From: JAEZFI01 sp044508215
GTDB lineage: Bacteria; Actinomycetota; Acidimicrobiia; Acidimicrobiales; Microtrichaceae
Assembly: GCA_044508215.1 (NCBI GenBank)
Contig: JBIQID010000137.1
Span: 1 to 8,129, forward strand
Direction of reading: 5' to 3'
Length of the DNA: 8,129 bases
Shown here: positions 1 to 5,676 of the stretch, piece after piece
Position numbering within the stretch: position 1 is the first letter of the stretch
Layout of the letters: each line of letters begins with the position of its first letter
Notes under the pieces: model-generated
Seen by the model: the letters and a program-made list of their open reading frames with translations, nothing else
Told to the model about the DNA's origin: nothing
Database searches by the model: none
Translations under genes and position numbers: made by a program

Positions 1-5
1 GTGAT

Positions 6-47
6 CCCGGTGCGGCCCGCCGGCTGAGCCCGACGAGCCGCACCGGG
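6..47. terminator. GC-rich stem-loop, possible factor-dependent or bidirectional terminator
   Basis: Two perfect 11-base complementary arms lie at 6-16 (CCCGGTGCGGC) and 37-47 (GCCGCACCGGG), separated by a 20-base loop. The stem sits about 75 bases beyond the stop codon of the minus-strand DoxX-type gene, where a transcript end is expected. No T-rich tract follows on either strand, so it is not a textbook intrinsic terminator, but U-poor hairpins are common gene ends in high-GC actinobacteria. It could equally serve a plus-strand gene ending just left of or inside the window edge. Confidence 0.4.
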
Positions 48-58
48 CCGTTCGACCT

Positions 59-126
59 TCGGCGCCGTTCACACCTCAGCGCCGTTCAGGCCTCGGCGCC
101 GTTCACACTTCGGCGCCGTTCAGACC
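59..126. repeat. Four tandem 17-bp repeats running over the DoxX gene stop codon
   Basis: Four adjacent 17-base units start at 59, 76, 93 and 110, each following TCGGCGCCGTTCANNCC with one to three differences; a more diverged fifth copy may precede them at 42-58. Each unit contains TCA on the plus strand, which reads TGA on the minus strand (69-71, 86-88, 103-105, 120-122). The last of these is the real stop codon of the DoxX-type gene. Because 17 is not a multiple of three, the array places TGA in all three minus-strand frames. It probably arose by slippage; a role is not shown. Confidence 0.85.
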
Positions 127-590
127 TCCGCCCTGCGCAGCGGTGGGTGCCGGTCGACGACGCCGGCGGCGAGTCGAGCCAGGGCCACCGCTCCGAGGAG
201 CAACCCGAAGTCCCGCAGCGCCACGTCGTAGTGGTCGCCCAGCACCAACAGGTTCACGATGATGCCGCCCAGCCAGGCGGCCACGAGGTAGCCGCCGAAG
301 CGCGGTCGCAGCGCCACGACGAGCCCCGCCATGATCTCGATCACGCCGACCACGTACATCAGGCTCTGCGCGCTGACGCCCAGGAGGTCGGTGATCCCCG
401 GCGCCATGTAGCGGTCCCAGTCGGTGAGGACCTCGGCGAACTTGTCGATGCCGAAGAGGATCGGCGCGACGGTGAAGCCCACGCGCAGGGTCCAGAACGC
501 CTGGACGACGGGCTCACCCACCTCGTCCGACGTGTGCTGGTGGGTGACGACCGGCAGCGCCGTCGTCCCCCGGGAAGTGGTGGTGGTCAT
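120..590 (-). CDS. DoxX-family small integral membrane protein
   Basis: This 156-residue protein matches the DoxX family in length and layout: a short polar N-terminus (about residues 1-28), then four hydrophobic helices near residues 30-50, 74-94, 98-117 and 125-145, ending in a basic tail. The segment FGIDKFAEVLTDWDRYMAP after helix 1 is typical of DoxX-like proteins, as is the glycine-rich turn before helix 3 (RPRFGGYLVAAW). DoxX proteins sit in the cytoplasmic membrane. The name comes from a subunit of an archaeal terminal quinol oxidase, and some mycobacterial members have been tied to oxidative-stress complexes; the substrate of this one cannot be read from sequence. The ATG at 588-590 is supported by an AGAAGGA ribosome site (597-603, minus strand) with 6-base spacing and a promoter just upstream. 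The gene is divergent from the regulator at 674 and probably controlled by it. The stop codon lies in a tandem repeat. Confidence 0.88.
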   Translation of the reverse strand: MTTTTSRGTTALPVVTHQHTSDEVGEPVVQAFWTLRVGFTVAPILFGIDKFAEVLTDWDRYMAPGITDLLGVSAQSLMYVVGVIEIMAGLVVALRPRFGGYLVAAWLGGIIVNLLVLGDHYDVALRDFGLLLGAVALARLAAGVVDRHPPLRRAEV

Positions 591-623
591 GGTTGGTCCT
601 TCTAACGCGAATGTTGCTTCTTG

Positions 624-652
624 ATAGTGCGCCCTCTGTCGTTCTAGGTCAA
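624..652 (-). promoter_or_regulatory. Sigma70-type promoter of the DoxX gene
   Basis: Read on the minus strand, TTGACC (647-652) is followed after exactly 17 bases by CACTAT (624-629). The first matches the -35 consensus at five of six positions; the second keeps the A, A and T of TANNNT-like -10 boxes. Transcription would start near 617, giving a leader of roughly 27 bases before the ATG at 590 and placing the start inside the putative operator half at 603-616. Confidence 0.6.
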
Positions 653-660
653 GGAACCGT

Positions 661-666
661 TAGCGT
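661..666 (+). promoter_or_regulatory. Possible -10 box for a leaderless regulator transcript
   Basis: TAGCGT fits the actinobacterial TANNNT -10 pattern, and exactly 7 bases separate it from the ATG at 674, the geometry of a leaderless mRNA that begins with its start codon. No good -35 is seen near 637-643. The candidate is attractive because the AGAAG just before the ATG is too close (one base) to work as a ribosome site. The box overlaps the right arm of the inverted repeat, which would allow autorepression. Confidence 0.35.
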
Positions 667-673
667 TAGAAGC

Positions 674-1423
674 ATGGACCGAGCGGACCGAGCCGAGGTC
701 GGACCGGGCAGGGATGTCGAGGGTCGGACCGACGACGACCTCTCCGCGATCGGAGCGCTCGACGAGCCGAACCGGCGGGCGCTGTACGAGGCGATCCGCC
801 AGAACGGCGGGTGGGTCAGCCGCGACCAGGCAGCCGATGCCGTGGGCCTCGGCCGGGCGACGGCGGCGCACCACCTGGATCGGCTCGCTGCCGAGGGACT
901 GCTGGAGGTGGACTACCGACGCCTCTCGGGCCGCCAGGGTCCGGGGGCGGGACGCCCCGCCAAGCTGTACCGCCGCGCTCGCCGCGAGTTCGGCGTGACG
1001 TTGCCCCCGCGGGACTACGAGCTGGCCGGGCGGCTGCTGGCCGAGGCGGCGGACCGGGCCCGACGGGAGGGCAGCGACATCACCGAGGCCCTCGACGCCG
1101 CGGCCGGCGAGGAAGGGCAGCGGATCGGGCAGGAGATCGCCAGCCGCCTCGGTGCCGCAGCGGCACCGCAGGACGATGCCGTGGCCGCTGCGTGCGGCGT
1201 GCTCGCCGGACGGGGCTTCGAGCCGCAGGTGGAGGACGACGGATCGATCGCACTGCGGAACTGCCCGTTCCACCAGCTCTCGCGCTCCCACACCGAGCTG
1301 GTGTGCGGGATGAACCTCTCGCTCCTGCGGGCTGCCGTCGGCGAGGCGACCGAGGTCGGCCTCGAAGCGCACCTCGAGCCGTCCGAGGACCGCTGCTGCG
1401 TGCGGCTACGGCCGACGAGCTGA
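674..1423 (+). CDS. SufR-like / COG2345 winged-helix transcriptional regulator with C-terminal cysteines
   Basis: The 249-residue product has an N-terminal ArsR-like winged helix (about residues 22-102): LDEPNRRALYEAI, a recognition-helix region GLGRATAAHHLDRLAAEGLL, and a wing ending GAGRPAKLYRRA. A helical middle part follows, then a C-terminal domain with NCPFHQL (Cys197), ELVCGMNL (Cys211) and RCCVRL (Cys241, Cys242). This order of N-C-P-F, C-G-x-N and a terminal Cys is seen in COG2345 regulators, of which SufR binds an iron-sulfur cluster; by analogy this one may sense iron, redox or NO, which is inference. The frame stays open upstream to TTG 593 and ATG 611, but those starts would add unlike sequence overlapping the DoxX promoter, so ATG 674 is preferred. 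It is divergent from the DoxX gene, with shared operator-like arms between them. Confidence 0.85.
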   Translation: MDRADRAEVGPGRDVEGRTDDDLSAIGALDEPNRRALYEAIRQNGGWVSRDQAADAVGLGRATAAHHLDRLAAEGLLEVDYRRLSGRQGPGAGRPAKLYRRARREFGVTLPPRDYELAGRLLAEAADRARREGSDITEALDAAAGEEGQRIGQEIASRLGAAAAPQDDAVAAACGVLAGRGFEPQVEDDGSIALRNCPFHQLSRSHTELVCGMNLSLLRAAVGEATEVGLEAHLEPSEDRCCVRLRPTS

Positions 1424-1450
1424 CCCGTCCGGCTGACCCGTCCGGCTGAC
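1421..1450 (+). repeat. 13-bp tandem repeat starting at the regulator stop codon
   Basis: TGACCCGTCCGGC occurs twice in direct succession (1421-1433, 1434-1446) and is followed by a third TGAC (1447-1450). The first TGA is the stop codon of the regulator. The 13-base period places TGA in all three plus-strand frames within 29 bases. This fills most of the 42-base gap between the convergent regulator and permease genes; no convincing terminator hairpin is visible there. Confidence 0.8.
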
Positions 1451-1465
1451 GGCCACCGGCTGCGG

Positions 1466-3868
1466 CTACTCGGTGCGGAGGACCACAGCCGGGGGCGTCG
1501 ACGTGGCGCGGTGCGCCGGCCACAGGGCGACGGCGGTCCCCACGACCACCACGCCGAGCACGGCGAGGAGCACCACCGCCACGGGCCAACCGATGACGAG
1601 GCCCACGTCGAGACCGTCGGAGACCCGTGACCACACGGCGGCGCCGACGAGCAGGCCGAGCGGGACGCCGAGGATCGCGGCGCCGAGGGCCATGGTCGCC
1701 GCCATCGCTGCGACGGTCGCCCGCACCTGCCCGAGGGTGAAGCCGATGCCTCGGGCGACGGCGAGCGTCAGCCGATGCCGCCGGCCCGCCACGAGGAGGC
1801 CGTTGGCGAGTGCCACGATGATCAGCGCGGCGAAGAACCATTGGAGGAGCCGGGGCACGATGCGAACCTCGGCGACGTTGAGGAGCTCGCCGGGAGGGGC
1901 CGGGTAGCTCTCGTCCATCACGGCCCAGGGGTAGGTGCGGTCGAGCTCGGCGGTCTTCGCAGCCCGGTCGACGCCGTCCGCGTACCGCACCACGATCATC
2001 GGTGTCGGGTCGCCCTCGACGTGCTCGCGCAGGGTCTCCTCGGCGACCACCGCCGACCGCGCGTACGTGGGTGAGACGGTCCGTGGGTCGAGCGCCGTGC
2101 CGACCACTCGCACCGCTTCGCCGTCGGACGTTTCCTCCCCCTGCGAGGCACCGCCTTCCGGAACGGGGCCGCCACCCTCGGCACCGGGACCGCCGGATCC
2201 ACCGATCACGATCTCGTCGCCCACCTCGACCCCGAGGTCCCGGGCGAGGCGCGGGCCCAGCACCACCTCGTCACCGGCGCGACCGGCCCGACCCTCGTCG
2301 ACGACCGGCTGCAGCTCGCCGTGCACCGAGTCGATCGAGACGGCGTCGATGGGCTCGCCGCCGACCAGCAGGATGCCGGTCCACTGGAGCGCCACGGCCT
2401 CGATCTCGGGATCGGCGGACAGGTCGGTCAGGCGCTCGTCGATCCGGGCGATCGGGACCTCCATCGAGAGGTCGAAGTCGACGCCGTAGTGGCGCGACGT
2501 GGTGAGCAGGGCGTCGAGGCTGCTGGCGAAGGTCGCAGCCGCGACCAGCCCTGCCACCCCGATCGCAGCTCCGCCCATCGCGTTGCGCGCTGCGCCGCCC
2601 CTCCCCCGCCGACCCTGGAGCGCCAGGCGGGCACCCATGAACACCGGTGCCGGCGCCACCGCCGACAGCAGCGCCATGGGCCGAGACGGGGGACGCACGG
2701 GCGCAGGTCGGCGGCGACGTGCTTCCACGGCGGTGACCACTGCGAGCACGCCCACGGTGACGAGGGCCGCAGCCGCCCCGCCTGCCGCCAGCAGCGCGAC
2801 GTTGACCTCGACCCCCGGGTCGGGCTCCAGGCGACGGGGCCGGCCGAGCGGGAACAGCGGCGAGAGCGCGATCGCCAGCCCGACGCTGCCAGCCGCTGCG
2901 GCTCCCGCCGCGACCAGTCCCGACAACGCCGCGGAGGCGACCCGATCGGCCCGCGTGAACCCGATGGCGGACAGCGTCTCGTCCTCGTCGCCGTGCTGGC
3001 CCACGAAGCGGCGCGCTGTCTGCGTCACGGCGAACAGACCGGCACCGACCACCACGACGACCAGCAGGACCACGCCCACCCGGAGCACCCGCCCGGATGG
3101 CTCGGCCGCCTCGATCGCCTCCACGTTCGTGTTCACGCCGAGGGCACCCGGTGGGAACTCGCTCGTCACGGCGTCGAGGAACTCGGGGACGGCGCCACGG
3201 TCGTCGAGGCGTACGGCCACGCCGGCACCCGGGTCCACGGCGTCGCCGTAGCGCTCGTAGAGCGCCTCGGATCCGACCATGAACCGGTCGGAGGACGCCA
3301 TCGCGATGTCCACCGGCGACCGCATCACGCCCACCACCCGCATCTCGAGGTGTCCGCCGGCAGGCTCCACCTCGCTGTCGGCCGCGATGTTCATCATCTG
3401 CTCGGCGGTGTAGACGTCCATCTCGAAGCGGGAGCCGAGGTCCAGCCCGGTGTTGCGGGCGGTCTCGAGGGTGATCGCCACCTCGTCGAGCGCCTCGGCG
3501 GCCGGCATCCTCCCGGCATCCATCACCGGCTCGAAGATCCCGGGATGCTCGGCCGGGCCCGCGAGCGGGAAGTACCAGTCCTTCGTGTCGGTGCGCCGGC
3601 CGATGAACCGTGCGAGGGGCCACGTGGCGACCACGTTCGGCTGGCCCTCCACCGCGGACCGGAGCCGCTCCTGGGGCTCGTCGCCCGGGAAGTTCACGAA
3701 GACGAACGCGTCGGGAGCGAGCGTCGCCTCGATCAGGCGGTCGGCCGCGGTCTCGCTGCGCCGCAGCCCGGCGACCGCTGCGGTCGAGAACCCGCCGACC
3801 AGCGCTGCGAGCAACCCGATGGCGACCAGCCCGGCCCAGCGACGCCGGATCCGGGACAGCGTCACCAT
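1466..3868 (-). CDS. FtsX/MacB-type ABC transporter permease (tandem FtsX domains, 8 TM)
   Basis: An 800-residue membrane protein with the duplicated architecture of large FtsX-family permeases. TM1 is near residues 12-34, followed by an extracytoplasmic domain (about 35-258) and TM2-4 (262-284, 310-335, 355-381). TM5 (430-452) is followed by a second extracytoplasmic domain (about 455-670), then TM6-8 (674-695, 718-746, 756-784). The C-terminus WPAHRATSTPPAVVLRTE is a classic FtsX ending. A Gly/Glu-rich low-complexity stretch at 557-585 interrupts the second outer domain. Such permeases pair with a LolD/MacB-type ATPase for lipid, lipoprotein or peptide export or mechanotransmission; the substrate is unknown. 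The ATG at 3866-3868 has GGGGGA five bases upstream and starts a basic stretch before TM1. In-frame GTG 3881-3883 and ATG 3890-3892 are alternatives. No ATPase gene is adjacent: it is divergent from the lipoprotein gene and convergent with the regulator. Confidence 0.9.
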   Translation of the reverse strand: MVTLSRIRRRWAGLVAIGLLAALVGGFSTAAVAGLRRSETAADRLIEATLAPDAFVFVNFPGDEPQERLRSAVEGQPNVVATWPLARFIGRRTDTKDWYFPLAGPAEHPGIFEPVMDAGRMPAAEALDEVAITLETARNTGLDLGSRFEMDVYTAEQMMNIAADSEVEPAGGHLEMRVVGVMRSPVDIAMASSDRFMVGSEALYERYGDAVDPGAGVAVRLDDRGAVPEFLDAVTSEFPPGALGVNTNVEAIEAAEPSGRVLRVGVVLLVVVVVGAGLFAVTQTARRFVGQHGDEDETLSAIGFTRADRVASAALSGLVAAGAAAAGSVGLAIALSPLFPLGRPRRLEPDPGVEVNVALLAAGGAAAALVTVGVLAVVTAVEARRRRPAPVRPPSRPMALLSAVAPAPVFMGARLALQGRRGRGGAARNAMGGAAIGVAGLVAAATFASSLDALLTTSRHYGVDFDLSMEVPIARIDERLTDLSADPEIEAVALQWTGILLVGGEPIDAVSIDSVHGELQPVVDEGRAGRAGDEVVLGPRLARDLGVEVGDEIVIGGSGGPGAEGGGPVPEGGASQGEETSDGEAVRVVGTALDPRTVSPTYARSAVVAEETLREHVEGDPTPMIVVRYADGVDRAAKTAELDRTYPWAVMDESYPAPPGELLNVAEVRIVPRLLQWFFAALIIVALANGLLVAGRRHRLTLAVARGIGFTLGQVRATVAAMAATMALGAAILGVPLGLLVGAAVWSRVSDGLDVGLVIGWPVAVVLLAVLGVVVVGTAVALWPAHRATSTPPAVVLRTE

Positions 3869-3960
3869 CGCGATCCCCCGCACGCCGCACATCAGATCAC
3901 ATCGGGGACGGCCGCCGTGACCTGGCCCTGCGGGCCGATCCTCGAACTCGGGCGCCGGAC

Positions 3961-3975
3961 GACCGGAATCCGGTC
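3961..3975. promoter_or_regulatory. Perfect 15-bp palindrome in the divergent permease-lipoprotein gap
   Basis: GACCGGA-A-TCCGGTC is perfectly self-complementary around a central A. It sits near the middle of the 225-base gap (3869-4093) between the divergent permease and lipoprotein genes, where a shared operator would be expected. A pyrimidine run CCTTTCCT follows on the plus strand, so a weak terminator-like hairpin is an alternative. The rest of the gap holds short GC-rich dyads (3924-3936, 4023-4034) and no promoter I can recognise. Confidence 0.45.
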
Positions 3976-4058
3976 CTTTCCTGCCCGAGGTCGGCTGGGC
4001 GCTCGCCGGTGGGTGGGAAGGGGGTGCCAGCACCACCCCGGAACACATGGAGGCAGTC

Positions 4059-4097
4059 ATGCGGTGGACCGCCAGGCTCCGGATGATCGATCCATGA
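4059..4097 (+). CDS. Possible 12-codon leader/coupling reading frame before the lipoprotein gene
   Basis: ATG at 4059 opens a frame encoding MRWTARLRMIDP and stopping at TGA 4095-4097. A strong GGAGG ribosome site (4049-4053) lies five bases upstream, the best Shine-Dalgarno match near this operon. The stop overlaps the lipoprotein ATG (4094-4096) as ATGA, the geometry of translational coupling, while the lipoprotein ATG itself lacks a good ribosome site. An earlier in-frame ATG at 4047 would lengthen it to 16 codons. The peptide has no recognisable function; its role, if real, would be to deliver ribosomes to the next start. It is too short to judge by codon use. Confidence 0.4.
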   Translation: MRWTARLRMIDP

Positions 4098-4930
4098 CAC
4101 ACCACACCTTCACCAACCGACTCACCCGGCTCGCCGTCACGGGAGCCATCGCCCTGCCGCTCATCCTCGGAGCCGCCGCGTGTGGCGACGACGATGACGC
4201 CGCAGCCGACGACGCAGCACCGACCACGGTCGCCCAGGCCGACGGCGCCTCGTCGAACACCGCGTTCTGCGACGGCTTCGTCGCGGTCGACGCAGCGCTC
4301 GGCGCCCTCATGGGCGGCGACGGCCCGCCCGACCCGGCGGCGCTCGACGAGGTCCGCACCAAGGTCGAGGCGGCCCGCGACGCGGCTCCCGACGACGTGG
4401 CCGACACGGTCGCCTCGCTCGCCGACCAGACCCTCGACCGCCTGGAGAGCCCCGACGGGGGTCCCAGCGAGGAGTTCGACGCCACCTACGGCGAGGTCAT
4501 CTCCTGGATCGACGACAACTGCGGCTTCGGATCGCTCGACGTCACCGCCATGGACTTCCACTACATGGGCATCCCCGAGGAGGTCGACGCCGGCAAGACC
4601 ACCGTGCACCTCGCCAACGAGGGCAAGGAGCTGCACGAGATGATCATCTTCCGGATCGCCGACGACGTGACCGCTCCGGTCGAAGACCTGCTGCAGCTCC
4701 CCGAGGAGGAGATGGGCGGCAAGATCGAGCCCAAGGGCATGGTGTTCGCGATGCCGGGCGCCAAGAGCGCCACCACGGTCGACCTCGAGCCGGGTCGCTA
4801 CGCCGTGATCTGCTTCATCCCGGTGGGCACGACCCCCGAGGCGATGGAGCAGGCCGGCCCGAACAGCGCCCCGCCGGAGGGCCCGCCCCACTTCAGCCAG
4901 GGCATGGTCCACGAGATGACGGTGGCGTGA
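4094..4930 (+). CDS. Cupredoxin-like exported lipoprotein
   Basis: The 278-residue protein begins with a lipoprotein signal: basic n-region, hydrophobic core LAVTGAIALPLIL, and lipobox GAAAC with Cys30 followed by GDDDD, an acidic tether typical of actinobacterial lipoproteins. Residues 52-146 form a mainly helical domain bounded by Cys59 (NTAFCDGF) and Cys143 (DDNCGF), which could form a disulfide. Residues 148-278 look like a cupredoxin beta-barrel: DFHYMGIP, then KELHEM, GRYAVICFIP and PPHFSQGMVHEMTV. His181, Cys240, His266 and Met271 are in the order expected for type 1 copper ligands. The Cys-His spacing (25 residues) is longer than in plastocyanins, so metal binding is inference. It should be anchored outside the membrane. 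It heads a plus-strand operon with two response regulators; the GTG of the next gene overlaps its stop (GTGA). The permease start lies 225 bases away in the opposite direction. Confidence 0.82.
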   Translation: MTHHTFTNRLTRLAVTGAIALPLILGAAACGDDDDAAADDAAPTTVAQADGASSNTAFCDGFVAVDAALGALMGGDGPPDPAALDEVRTKVEAARDAAPDDVADTVASLADQTLDRLESPDGGPSEEFDATYGEVISWIDDNCGFGSLDVTAMDFHYMGIPEEVDAGKTTVHLANEGKELHEMIIFRIADDVTAPVEDLLQLPEEEMGGKIEPKGMVFAMPGAKSATTVDLEPGRYAVICFIPVGTTPEAMEQAGPNSAPPEGPPHFSQGMVHEMTVA

Positions 4931-5676
4931 GCACCCTCACCACACCGCTGACCAGCAGCGATCTGCTCACGGGCCCGGCAGTTACTGTCGGGCCCGTGGG
5001 CCGTCGTGTCGTGGTCGCCGAGGACTCCCTGCTCGTGCGTGAAGGGATCGTGCGCATGCTCGGCACGTTCGAGGACACCGAGGCGGTGGCCGTGGTCAGC
5101 GACCTGGCCGGCCTGCAGGAGGCGATCGCCGAGCACCACCCCGACGTGGTGATCACCGACATCCGGATGCCACCCACGGGCACCGACGAGGGCATCCGGG
5201 CGGCGGCCGAGCTGCGTGAGTCGAACCCCGAGGTCGGGGTCGTCGTGCTGTCGCAGTACGCCGAGCCGGCGTGGTGCCTCGAGCTGCTCGAGGGCGGCTC
5301 GGAGCGCCGGGCCTACCTCCTCAAGGAGAGCCTCGGCGACCCCGCCCAGCTGGAGGCGGCGATCGACGCCGTGTGCACCGGTGGGTCGATGATCGACCCG
5401 AAGGTGGTCGAGTCGCTCGTGGCGAGCCGGTCGACGGCCGCCGCCTCGCCACTGGACCGGCTGTCGCCGCGGGAGCGCGAGGTCCTCGCCGAGATCGCCC
5501 AGGGCAAGAACAACGCGGCGATCGCGGAGTCGCTCTTCCTCTCCACCCGGGCGGTCGAGAAGCACATCAACTCGGTGTTCTCCAAGCTGGACCTCACCGA
5601 GGAGCCGGCCGTGCACCGCCGGGTGAAGGCGGTGCTGCTGTACCTGTCCGACGCCGAGCGCAGAGATCCGTCATGA
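4927..5676 (+). CDS. NarL/LuxR-family two-component response regulator
   Basis: Counted from GTG 4927, the 249-residue product has a receiver domain at about 26-145 with acidic pair Glu32/Asp33 (VVVAEDSLLVREG), phosphoacceptor Asp78 (VVITDIRMP), Ser109 (VVVLSQYA) and Lys133 (YLLKESLGD). A LuxR-type helix-turn-helix follows at about 179-225 (LSPREREVLAEIAQGKNNAAIA, then STRAVEKHINSVFSKL). It should bind DNA when phosphorylated, most likely by the convergent NarL-type kinase at 6098-7669. The GTG at 4927 overlaps the lipoprotein stop by 4 bases, suggesting coupling. GTG 4996 is a serious alternative: it gives a 226-residue protein starting right at the receiver, has TANNNT 7 bases upstream (leaderless geometry), and removes a 23-residue extension whose last codons (GCA GTT ACT) are unusually AT-ending. 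The next gene overlaps its stop as ATGA. Confidence 0.9.
   Translation: MSTLTTPLTSSDLLTGPAVTVGPVGRRVVVAEDSLLVREGIVRMLGTFEDTEAVAVVSDLAGLQEAIAEHHPDVVITDIRMPPTGTDEGIRAAAELRESNPEVGVVVLSQYAEPAWCLELLEGGSERRAYLLKESLGDPAQLEAAIDAVCTGGSMIDPKVVESLVASRSTAAASPLDRLSPREREVLAEIAQGKNNAAIAESLFLSTRAVEKHINSVFSKLDLTEEPAVHRRVKAVLLYLSDAERRDPS
4968..4998 (+). promoter_or_regulatory. Near-perfect hairpin/dyad with embedded -10 box at alternative regulator start
   Basis: CACGGGCCCG (4968-4977) is exactly complementary to CGGGCCCGTG (4989-4998). The 11 bases between continue the pairing through a G-U wobble and CAG/CTG around a TTA loop. Within it, TACTGT (4983-4988) matches TANNNT and lies exactly 7 bases before GTG 4996. 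It may be an operator-bearing internal promoter for the response regulator, or an RNA hairpin that attenuates transcription from the lipoprotein gene. No -35 match and no T-tract are seen. Confidence 0.5.

Larger units (their letters stand above)
599..672. promoter_or_regulatory. Probable operator: 10-bp inverted repeat arms at the two divergent gene starts
   Basis: CTTCTAACGC at 599-608 is exactly complementary to GCGTTAGAAG at 663-672. Arm centres are 64 bp apart, about six helical turns, so proteins bound at both would lie on the same face. The left arm overlaps the ribosome site and leader of the DoxX gene; the right arm overlaps the start of the regulator gene. The left arm is also part of TAAC-N6-GTTG at 603-616, close to the CAAC-N6-GTTG operator described for cyanobacterial SufR, a relative of the adjacent regulator. 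Binding by that regulator is inference. Confidence 0.6.

Noticed and set aside
1..27. Possible 3' end of a plus-strand gene (VIPVRPAG then TGA at 25-27)
   Set aside because: Eight codons are too few to support a gene, and the segment also forms one arm and part of the loop of the 6-47 hairpin. Sequence to the left would decide.
59..126. Tandem repeats as a CRISPR array
   Set aside because: Units are contiguous 17-mers with no spacers and there are no cas genes nearby.
147..624. Plus-strand open frames over the DoxX gene
   Set aside because: Compositionally biased antisense translations; the minus-strand DoxX gene has a promoter, ribosome site and family motifs.
593..673. Longer start for the SufR-like regulator (TTG 593 or ATG 611)
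   Set aside because: The extension overlaps the DoxX promoter and inverted repeat, has no plausible ribosome site, and adds hydrophobic residues not expected before the winged helix.
2321..4093. Plus-strand frame that would fuse about 590 residues in front of the lipoprotein
   Set aside because: It is antisense to the well-supported permease, rich in His/Arg/Asp repeats, and would bury the lipoprotein signal peptide in mid-protein.
3869..4912. Minus-strand frame extending the permease by 348 codons upstream
   Set aside because: It lies antisense to the lipoprotein gene, which has a signal peptide, lipobox and recognisable domain. The added protein is His/Arg/Gly-rich with no fold, and the ATG at 3868 has a proper ribosome site followed by TM1.
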